From Cryptomeria japonica (Eukaryota > Streptophyta > Pinopsida > Cupressales > Cupressaceae), in assembly GCF_030272615.1 (NCBI RefSeq), contig NC_081407.1, positions 147,871,744 through 147,935,743 on the forward strand: a stretch of 64,000 bases of DNA. Direction: 5' to 3'. Below the pieces are notes generated by a model. That model saw only the letters and a program-made list of their open reading frames with translations. It was not told where the DNA came from and did not search any database. Of this stretch, positions 55,962-64,000 are shown piece by piece (within the stretch, counting starts at the first letter, position 1; every line of letters starts with the position of its first letter). A program made the position numbers and the translations under genes.

Positions 55962-58104
55962 CTTTGGTGGGTGTTCTTCACATTATTCTTGGGGTAAATG
56001 AATATTTATCTATGCCATTGCATCTTGGGAAGCATCCCAAGTGAATTTTGAGTGTTTTTGGTTATGAATATGGCATAATCCTATAAGTATCAAGATTGAT
56101 GGATCGATCACCCCCCACACATCTTATGTTGTTGGGCATATTTCTTGTGAATTATCGAAATGTATCGTCTATGGGTTTAAATTATTGTAAGCCCATGATA
56201 GTGCTTCCCTCTGAATCACTATCCTCCTTGTATCTGAATGTCATAAATTGATCTAATTTATACACAATTAAGTCTTCTTCGATGAAGTTTTTTATTTGGT
56301 TTAGAGAATATTATTTTGATATCATATGCTTCAGTTTTGTTTTGGCATCTATCTTTATTTAGTTATTTAAACATGTCCATTGCAGACACAATTGAGTGAA
56401 TTTGGCTGAAAACCACCCTCTCAAGCACTTTGTACATTCATGTCTCAACAAGATTTCATATAGTTTGGGAATATCTACTATATGGATCTTGATTTATTAT
56501 TGTATCCTCAGATTGGATACTAACTGAGTGTGAACATTGTTTAATATGTCAACAACCTTTACCTCTAATTTATCTAATTGGATGACCACTTGGTTAGTTG
56601 GACATTGGATTAGTCGAAGCTTCTGGAATTGACAATATGGCATGGCATTGCAAGAGGATCTTGAATCTATGAGGTAGTTTTGTAGATTTTTCCCAAAAAA
56701 TTACACACTTAAGAGAAGAAGAGGAACTTCAAAAACTGTTCTTGAATATGGTTGGCATGACTTCAACTACATCAACATTTGAAGTCTACTCTCATGAGGT
56801 ATGTGTTGTAGTTCTTCCCTTTGAAGGTTCTAATGATATGATCAAGGCTTCTCTTTTCATTGAACAACTTTGCAACATAGAAAATATTGATATGTTTTCT
56901 TTGGTCTTTTTTGATCACTCTACTACACTATATAGACCTTCTATTTTTATTATTTGAGATTTGACCATAGGATTTGATGTAGGTTTATAAATATTAAAAA
57001 TTGACCCTTTGGGTAGTGTATGAGTGTTGCTAGTGTGAGGATCTAATAGAGTTGGATTGGTTCTAGGAAGGATACCATTTTTCAATGTTTCTTACTTACT
57101 TCTCAAATTGAAGTTATATTAGTTTTGATTCTAGAAAGTATACATCTTTGATGATTTAGGTACAATTTCCTCCTAGTATGAAAATATAAGCTCTTATTAT
57201 TCAACTATGGGGTTTAGGCCAACTTCTTCCAAAAAAACATAAGAATCAAGCATCATAGTGTTCATTGGTTAGAAGGAGTTCCAGTGCAAGTTGTAGGTTT
57301 TAGTGTCTCATTACAATTACTAGACTTGGTAATTTCTTATAAAAAGAACTACAAAGAAGAGAGAGGAGTGTATATTGCATAGGGAGAAGTGATAGTGGAT
57401 ATCTCACTAGACTCCATTGGGAAATTATTTTCTATTCCATTGGATGATCAATATGCCAAGGTCATAGTAGCTATGGAGATCAATTGTATGAAAATGAGAA
57501 GGACCCCATGAGTTATATCAATAAATAGTTGCTAGACAAACAAAGCAAGGCTCAACAATTATAAAAATTGAAGATAATTCATAGATCTTTCTTACATAAT
57601 AATTCTAGGGATTATATTTCCCTCCTAAGTAGGGTAGTTGGTGTATTAGATGCCAAGCCTTGGATTATTAGAAGGTCAAATCTATTATGAAAAGAAGAGG
57701 ATACACAGAATGAGGTAAGATGATTAGTGATAACTTGGATGAGTAACTAGTCCAAGTAAAGAAAGACTCCATATTCTATATGACATCTTATTAGGTTTAT
57801 CTACTAGCTACACAAGCTACATACCTTGGGTTGAGAAAGAAATGGTCACTCACTGACCCAAATATTTGAGTATATAACCATTATCTTCAATCGAGTCTAA
57901 AGATGAGAAAAAAGATCAAATAATAATTAATGATTCTTTTTCATTATCTATCATAAGGAACTTGGAAGAGATTTTGTGAAGATGTCATCTTTTGATAGTT
58001 GTGTAGAAATCAAGAGATTTGGTAGCTATATCAGTCAATTTAAAACCTTCACCTATATAAGAGTGGAAAGATGCATAGTGGTCCCAAATAAACTACAAAT
58101 TTTC
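55962..58104. other. Decayed sequence of unknown origin
   Basis: 2.1 kb between the K7 LTR and the N2 LTR. It is A/T-rich and contains no LTR end, primer site or pol motif that I can see. One open frame at 56742-56957 (71 codons, Phe/Ser/Thr-rich) and a longer decayed frame at 57242-57511 are the only hints of coding. It may be the pre-existing target DNA or an old element too worn to name. Confidence 0.5.
57242..57511 (+). pseudogene. Decayed protein-like frame, unrecognised
   Basis: 89 codons with one internal TAG: HHSVHWLEGVPVQVVGFSVS, then NYKEERGVYIA, then GEVIVDISLDSIGKLFSIPL and DDQYAKVIVAMEINCMKM. Residue use is protein-like and the periodicity continues past the stop. I do not recognise the family. 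Confidence 0.35.
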
Positions 58105-58898
58105 TCTTAGGAATCTCACAGATACTGAGAGGGGGGGGTAAATCAGTATCTAACCGGTGAGTAGAATTTATTGAATTAAAACATGCAGAACATATTATAA
58201 CAGTTTACCGGTATGCAAGAAATAATGCAATAAACAGAATCAAGAACATCCACATGAAAAGCACACCATAACACAAGGTTTTAACAAGGAAACCCGGTGT
58301 GGGAAAAATCTCAGTGGGATTTGTGACGCACAATATTCACTCATTCGCCAATAAGAGAATATTACTTACAATAGGGGCCTACACATGCAGGAAGGCCAAC
58401 TACCTAGAGCTCACTGCTCAATGGGAAGTCTCACTGACTTACAATGAGGATTATACAAATCCAATAACTTGTACTGCTTTACAATAGCATCTATAATGCC
58501 TGATCCAGTACCGATTGCTGCTCTGCTTCTTACATAAACCCTTAGCCTATATTTTTCATAATAGGTCTGCCTAATATTTTTCCTTAATACTTCCTCACTC
58601 ATACCAAATGTCTACAATGGTCTCTTTTATATATAAGAGTCATTTTACAATTTGCCAAGTCGGCTTACAAAGTTTTTACAATAATAAACAAAATATAATA
58701 TAACAAAATCCTATCGGCCTTTGTGTCGGTATACTTCTTTTCTTTGTGCCAAAATCGGTGTCCTGAGTGCCAGTGTAGAGTGTGATCTGTTGATGCTGGT
58801 ATAATTCCTTTTCCAGTGCCATAGGATTGCAAGGTTGCCATCAATGACAAAACCTTCAATCACATACAATGTCTCATTGGAGTGTGCATATGCCAACA
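58105..58898 (-). repeat. N2 3' LTR
   Basis: 794 bp. The first bases TCTTAGGAATC have lost the TG end seen in N1 and N3; the other end is ATATGCCAACA. It carries all the N1 LTR landmarks in reverse, including the AGAGGGGGGGGTAAATCAG tract, the AACCCGGTGTGGGAAAAATC module and ACACATGCAGGAAGGCC. Confidence 0.9.
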
Positions 58899-59047
58899 GT
58901 CTCCCCCTTTGGCATTGATGGAAACACTCATGAGAAATTTAAAAAATGTATCCAAAAATGTGAAGTCCAAAAATGTTACCAAAAATGTGTGTGCTCCTAT
59001 GATATTGAATTTTCTCATCCCACTACTCCCCCTTTGGCATCAATGAC
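58899..59047 (-). promoter_or_regulatory. N2 duplicated polypurine blocks
   Basis: GTCTCCCCCTTTGGCATTG at 58899-58917 abuts the LTR. A second copy, CTCCCCCTTTGGCATCAATG, is at 59026-59045. Confidence 0.75.
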
Positions 59048-59129
59048 AAAGGTTGTGAAGATGTCAGTAGAGTTTGTAGTTTCAACCTTGTAACTGGGTG
59101 GTTACAATTTGAAAAAGATCTCCCAAAAT

Positions 59130-62100
59130 CTAGTTTATACTATCCATAAACTTCTTGCTATCCTTTATTGTTGTCTCTATTCTCTTCATTGTACCGGTGA
59201 GATGTTGCAAATGCTCTACCGGTTTTTTTTGTCCCTGTATTAGTGCCTCAGATACTTCCTTCCGTAGTGATGCTAGATAGTCCAATCTTGGACTTAGTTT
59301 TAATCTCAAATGTTTTTCCTTATTCACTATTCTTTCTCTCTCTCTTTCCAATTTAAGTAAATCTTCTTCAAAATTTGTTATCTTCTCCTCAAAAATTGAT
59401 AGTGTATTAGGTGAGTTAACAAAATTATCTACAAGTTTATTGATCTCATCCTGTACCTTGCTCATATTTTTGTCTATATCTACAGTCAAAAAGTTTGTCT
59501 TACAGGTGTCTTTGTACAGAGTTTTGTACTCTTTCAATAAATTACACAATTCCGGTAGAAGTGTGTCAAAATTTCTGTTACACTTCTTTATTTGCTCATC
59601 AAAGAATTTCTGCTTTTCAATTTCTACTTTATCCTTCAATGACTCTTCCTTTATTTTCTCAATGTTTTTTGTGATATATTTACACAGTGTATCAAGTTGT
59701 CCTAAAGAATCTTTATTGTCTATATTACAGTTAGGAGCAATTACCTTCAAATTTGGTATGGTATCATCAATTGCCTTATAAGCTTGTGAGCTGCAGTCTG
59801 TTATCTTTTTTATTGAATCTAATAGTACCTTAGTCACATTAGTTGATTTGTAGCCTGATGATGAACCAACATTCTGAGTACCGCCAGTGGAAGTAACCAA
59901 TCTTGTATTGACCTCTGGTAGGTCTATTTGTGTCTGCGTTTCTTTAAGCAATGGTTTTTCTATTTCTCTAGTTATCGGTGGCACTGTTTCCTTATGTTCC
60001 TATTCCTGTTCCAGAGCCTTTTGCTATGTTTGTTGCATTGTCTCAGTCTAAGTCTCTACCTTTTGCTCTTTTTCTTCTGTTGGTTTTTCCTGTGTGTTTT
60101 TAGTTTGCTTAGCTACCAGAGGCTCATTAGCCATGTTAGTCTTATCAGTTGTATCTTTGTCTACCACTGTGCTAATCTTTTGAGTATCACCATCCATAGT
60201 ATATAAGACTTCAAGATTAGGATTATTATCCTCTACATCCATAATCTAAGCTGTCGGTTGATCTTTTGTAGTTGTTGTTTTTACCGGTGGAGTAATCAAA
60301 GGAGGTGGGGGTAAGTTGTCTCTAACCTTGATACTAGGTGGTCCACCAACTTTACCTTTACCCTTGTCTCTATCTTTCTGATAAACTTTTATGGGTTTGG
60401 GGTTCCTATATTCTTCTTGTTTTTCTTTTTCAACTAGGAATATATCCCATCCATTTTTTGTTTCCTCAGTCACCTCATTAACTCTTCCAACCATTAAAGA
60501 AATGTATCGGTGTGCAGTAGAAAATACTGACTGGTTGGCTTCAGCAATTTAATCATCAATTTCTTTGGGTGAGTTTACCAGATATACAACAAGTAGCTTT
60601 TCCATCTTTATTTTCTTGTCTAGTTCTATTACTGCTTGTCTTCTTGCTTCCAGTCTCTTAAATAGTTCATCTGGAATTTCATTGACTACTTCCATCAAAA
60701 ACTTCTTATACATGTCCATATGCAATATAACACTATTTTAAACTTGTTCTTTTTCATCAGCTATTAAAGTGTCATATATTTTCTCTATATTTTTCAATTT
60801 ACCTTCCTTTGTAATTTCATTCAGCAGTATATCAAGAGGGGCCAAATCTTTGTTTGTCCTCTTCTTTTTGGGTGTCAGTTTCTTCTTCTTTGGTGTAGCC
60901 TTTCTTACTGGAGATCTCACTACTTGTTGTTTTTGTCTTGTCCTCCTGGGTGAGGGTGTGGTTGCCGATGAGGGATCTCTTTTCCTTACAACTCTTTTGA
61001 AAGTTGCAGGCATGTCGATCCCCGAAGAAGTACCTACCGTTGATAGGTGAGTTTCAGGTTGTGGAGCTGCTAACTCATCCTCAATTATACTGGTTTTCTT
61101 CAACACACCTTCTTTGATGGCCTTTGCTTGTCTAGAACCTTTCCTTACAACTGCGTCAACCTTTTTCACTCTTTTCTTTGATTGTATTTGGCTTTCAATA
61201 GTTTCTGCACTACCAAATATTTCTTCCTTAGGTTCTATGGGGGCTTCTAGAAGTGCTTTAGTAAATGTTTCAATTATATGATCATCTGTTTCATAGCCCA
61301 TCTCAGTTACCCAAACTGTCCTAGGGATGACTGCTTCCATCCAGATTTCATCATTCTTGATTACAAAGCATATTTCATCTTTGTATTTGTCGACAATCTT
61401 TTGTGATAACCTGATTCTTTTCTTCATTTTGGCCTTTAATGCTTGAAAGAAGTCACGAATATTGTTTTCCTTGTCTTCTCCCATGTTATTGAATAGTTTT
61501 GTTAACTGCTTACCTACCAGTATATCATATCTAAGTTCTTTGTAGCCTATAGCGGGAACTTGTTTGGTTATATGTAGCATCAAACATACTAACATATTTC
61601 CAAACCCGAAAGTTCCTTTCTTGTCCTTCTTAATCTTTCCAAGGTTGTCAATTAATTCATCCTTTAACCACTCACATATATCAATCTTTGCATTATCTGT
61701 GACCATATCATAAGCACTCTTAATGCATAAACTTGAAACTGAATTGAGTCTATTTGCATGAGTAGCTTTATACCCTAATATCATGCTGATAAATCTCACA
61801 TTAATGTCTATTACATCATTAACTCTTAGGGACCTTTTGTCGAATGTTGGACCAGTTAGATTTGTAACTAGGTCATTGGATACCTTTTTGGTTTTATCTG
61901 GCCTTTTACTGGTGGTCAGTAACCCTGTGACAACTTTCACAACTTCCTTAGTGATTTTGTGGATTGCATCTAACCAGAAAAATTCACCATGTACCCTACT
62001 TAAGACTATCCTAATCACATCCTTATGGAATTTAGGAATGCTAAGGATCTCTGTAAATCCTAGGTTTTCAATGATTTTGTGTTCATCTTTTACATTGCCG

Positions 62101-62348
62101 GTTTTATCACATATCACAGTTTTAAACATGGTTTTAATCTCTTCATCTCCTAGTTCCTCAATGTTGCAGTGGATGTACATTCTGGGGTCTTCAGCATAGA
62201 CAAATCCCTTGGGAATTTGAGAAAAAACACCAAAGGTATCATCTTTCTTTGCTACCTCAGGAACTAACTGAAATACGGGCCTAGGTCTTTTTATCACTTC
62301 AATAATAGTAGGGTTTGCTATATATTCAATTGCAGAGGTTGATGCCAT
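59130..62348 (-). pseudogene. N2 ORF2, best-preserved frame of the uncharacterised protein
   Basis: From ATG 62346-62348 (MASTSAIEYIANPTIIEVI) to the stop at 59130 is 1,073 codons in a single frame with about six nonsense codons (60738, near 60549, 60246, 60048 and between 60048 and 59984) and no frameshift. It has the same parts as N1 ORF2: FFWLDAIHKITKEVVKVV (the Trp that is TAG in N1), MILGYKATHANRLNSV, GFGNMLVCLMLHITKQ, TPKKKKLTPKKKRTNKD, VYQKDRDKGKGKVGGPP, and the C-terminal coiled coil FDEQIKKCNRNFDTLLPELC. The ATG at 62489 upstream lies in the spacer and is not conserved. Frame keeping over 3.2 kb argues that ORF2 was a real protein until recently. Function unknown. Confidence 0.85.
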
Positions 62349-62564
62349 GATAAAATACCTTTTGCTGCCTTTATGATAGATGAATGCTTGTAGTGTTCTT
62401 GCCTCTTGCTCAAAATGCCTTAGCTTAGAATCTTCACGCTCTTCGTAGGTTTGAAATCTCGGTGAAATGGAATGGAGCCAAAACCTCAATTTTATAGTGT
62501 CTTTTTGCCATCTACCACATTAAATGCTTGTCATTAGATTGCCAAACCCTCAAGGAAACTTTCT

Positions 62565-63064
62565 TCAATTAGATGAAGAACTTCCTGCCGATGGAGCACT
62601 GCTCTGTCCTGCTGGTGAAGCATCACTCTGTCCTGTCAGTGAAGCATTGATTTTTTCTACCGGTGGAGGAGTATTCCCAATATTTAGATCAACTTTTCTA
62701 ATCCATTATTTTGAGAATTCTTGCTTAACCTCTTCAACTTTTTCTTTACCTTTCAAGCTAGAACTTTTGTTGTCTGTTGGTGATCCTTTACTTCTATAGA
62801 ATTTTGCAATATGCCCAATCTTGTTACATGCATAACAAGTTACATTATTCTTCTGAATAGCTTTCCCATAACCTATGCCGGTTTGTGTTCTGCATTGATT
62901 AGATAAATGTCTAAATCTTCCACAAACATAACATCTCACATTCATTCTGCAATTTTTAGAGTTGTGACCAACTTTGTTCCATTTAGAACATTGACCGGTG
63001 GGTGTGTTGATATTCTGATAATTTCTAGATCTACATTCATTTGCTCTATGACGATATTTATTAC
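62565..63064 (-). pseudogene. N2 ORF1, zinc-knuckle part, truncated by L1
   Basis: Minus frame with knuckles NKYRHRANEC (partial), CSKWNKVGHNSKNC (second Cys to Trp), CYVCGRFRHLSNQC and CYACNKIGHIAKFY, then a Lys-rich linker, TAA at 62706 (CAA in N1) and the natural TGA at 62565-62567 after the Ser-rich tail. The coiled-coil part is beyond L1. Confidence 0.85.
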
Positions 63065-63850
63065 TGTATATGGTGAAAATGGATAACAATAATAACAATA
63101 TTGAAAGGATAAATGAATCCAACCACAAAACCCTAGCCTAACAATCAACAAAGATCCACCATAACATATGAAGATTACCTAAGACAATGCAAATCACATG
63201 AAATCACAAAGATTATACCATCACATGTCCAATAGGGTTTTGATCTCCATTCTTCCTATCTCCATTGATCTTGCTTGATATATTTGCTCTCAGATTTTAT
63301 GTGCACAAGAGCTCAACAAAGAACGGAATGTGGTTGCAAGTAGGATCGTAGTGTAGTCAATTGATCAAGTAGTTAGCTTCTTAGATCATTAGTTCATTAG
63401 GGTTTGATAATGAAGGAAGCATCTCCTTATATAGAAGACACTATATGAAATGGAGGGATAAGATTGAGAGGTGTAAAAGGAGGTCGGCTATGATTAGAGG
63501 GTAGGTAAAAGAAATAATAAAATAATGAAAGGGGTAGGTAGTGTATGAATTAAGAGATGAATGACATGTGTCATGGGTAGAAAAGGCTAATGAATTAATT
63601 AAATAAATAAAGATTTATTTAATTAATAGGAGAAGTAGGATAATTAAATAAATAAGATATTTATTTAATTTAGGAAAAGGATAATTTAAATAAATAAATG
63701 TATTTATTTAAATGAGAAATTAGGCTAGAAGAGGATAAATGAATTAATTAAATAAATAAATATTTATTTAATTAATAGAAGAATAAAGCTTAGATAATTA
63801 AATAAATAAAATATTTATTTAATTAGACATGACAATTTTAGGCGTCTACA
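63065..63850 (-). repeat. L1: LTR of another retrotransposon, inserted in N2
   Basis: 786 bp from TGTATATGGTG to AGGCGTCTACA, so on the minus strand it begins TGTAGACGCCT. It is followed by a minus-strand purine run (AAAGAGGGGCAAAA) at 63851-63864, making this the 3' LTR of a minus-strand element that continues to the right. A TATA-like CTATATAAGG on the minus strand is at 63425-63434. It shares none of the modules of the K and N LTRs, and no coding sequence is in view to name its family. Confidence 0.7.
63585..63830. repeat. AT-rich interrupted palindromes in the L1 LTR
   Basis: At least four segments of the form ATTAATTAAATAAATAAA-(1-10 bases)-TTTATTTAATTAAT, near 63592-63627, 63640-63710, 63733-63777 and 63797-63827. 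Each can form a hairpin and the segments also repeat one another. Confidence 0.75.
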
Positions 63851-64000
63851 TTTTGCCCCTCTTTGAGACAATGCGGCTTGTTGTGTTGTTTCAAAGAAGA
63901 TAAGATGAATTAATACAGAGTTGCCCAAAGATGGGAATGATATGCCCCCTCAAGAGATTGGATGAAAATGTCTAGAAAGATTGCAGACAATCTCTCGATA
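63851..64000 (-). other. L1 internal 3' end
   Basis: 150 bases to the window edge: a purine tract next to the LTR, then non-coding sequence (ACAATGCGGCTTGTTGTG). No gene visible. Confidence 0.5.

Larger units (their letters stand above)
58105..63064 (-). mobile_element. N2: pol-less LTR element, interrupted by L1
   Basis: 3' LTR 58105-58898, polypurine tract, ORF2 62348-59130, ORF1 from 62565 upward to 63064, where it is cut within the first knuckle by the L1 LTR. The break is sharp: homology to N1 continues to the ATTAC at 63060-63064. The 5' LTR and start of ORF1 should lie beyond L1, outside the window. Same subfamily as N1. Confidence 0.9.

Noticed and set aside
56742-56957. 71-codon open frame as a host gene
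   Set aside because: Short, no homology I recognise, no continuation in frame on either side.
59130-62348. ORF2 as an envelope-like protein of the SIRE type
   Set aside because: Tempting because SIRE-type copia elements can carry an extra ORF, but I see no signal peptide, membrane anchor or cleavage site. Kept only as a possibility.
63585-63830. Regularly spaced repeats resembling a CRISPR array
   Set aside because: The units are AT palindromes without unique spacers, in plant DNA inside an LTR.

Overview
The window is intergenic DNA from a plant nuclear genome. It consists almost entirely of LTR retrotransposons inserted into one another. I see no host gene, tRNA, rRNA, CRISPR or bacterial feature. 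Plant origin is inferred from Ty1/copia polyproteins in the order gag-PR-IN-RT-RNase H, LTRs with TG...CA ends, and primer-binding sites of the TGGTATCAGAGC type (initiator methionine tRNA). The heavy nesting and decay suggest a very large genome such as a conifer, but the species cannot be read from the sequence.

I use these working names. K1-K7 are Ty1/copia elements with pol. N1-N5 are copies of a family of LTR elements that have no pol. L1 is a separate LTR at the right edge. Layout: 1-605 is an N5 fragment (+). 606-6318 is N3 (-), fused at 6318/6319 to K1 (-), which runs to 8508. 8509-10640 is the 3' part of K2 (+). 10641-39308 is K3 (-), split by N4 (-, 15465-37966). N4 is split by the K4 complex (-, about 17319-32265), whose 5' LTR is split by K5 (+, 25299-31981). 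39309-43896 is K6 (+), fused head to head with K7 (- ; 43897-44264 and 50896-55961). K7 is split by N1 (+, 44265-50895). 55962-58104 is decayed DNA of unknown origin. 58105-63064 is N2 (-), interrupted by L1 (- ; 63065 to the end).

Several insertions can be proved from the sequence. N1 has a perfect target duplication CTTTA, and K5 has CCATT. N4 has TAACT/TAATT, and across it the K3 gag reading frame rejoins. The K7 pol frame rejoins across N1. The order of events is therefore readable: K3, then N4 in its gag, then K4 in N4, then K5 in the K4 LTR.

The most interesting content is the N family. N1 is structurally complete: two LTRs of about 0.8 kb, a primer-binding site, a polypurine tract and a target duplication. 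Between the LTRs it carries no protease, integrase, reverse transcriptase or RNase H. It has two reading frames instead. ORF1 is a coiled coil followed by four CCHC zinc-knuckle positions, and it resembles only the C-terminal half of the gag of the copia element K7. ORF2 encodes about 1,070 residues that I do not recognise. ORF2 recurs in N2, N3, the divergent N4 and probably N5; in N2 the frame is kept for 3.2 kb with nonsense codons but no frameshift. The N elements share the primer site, the LTR-end G/C tract, the polypurine tract and its flanking block with the copia elements here. That fits a family of non-autonomous elements that carries its own protein and is moved by copia enzymes; this last point is inference.
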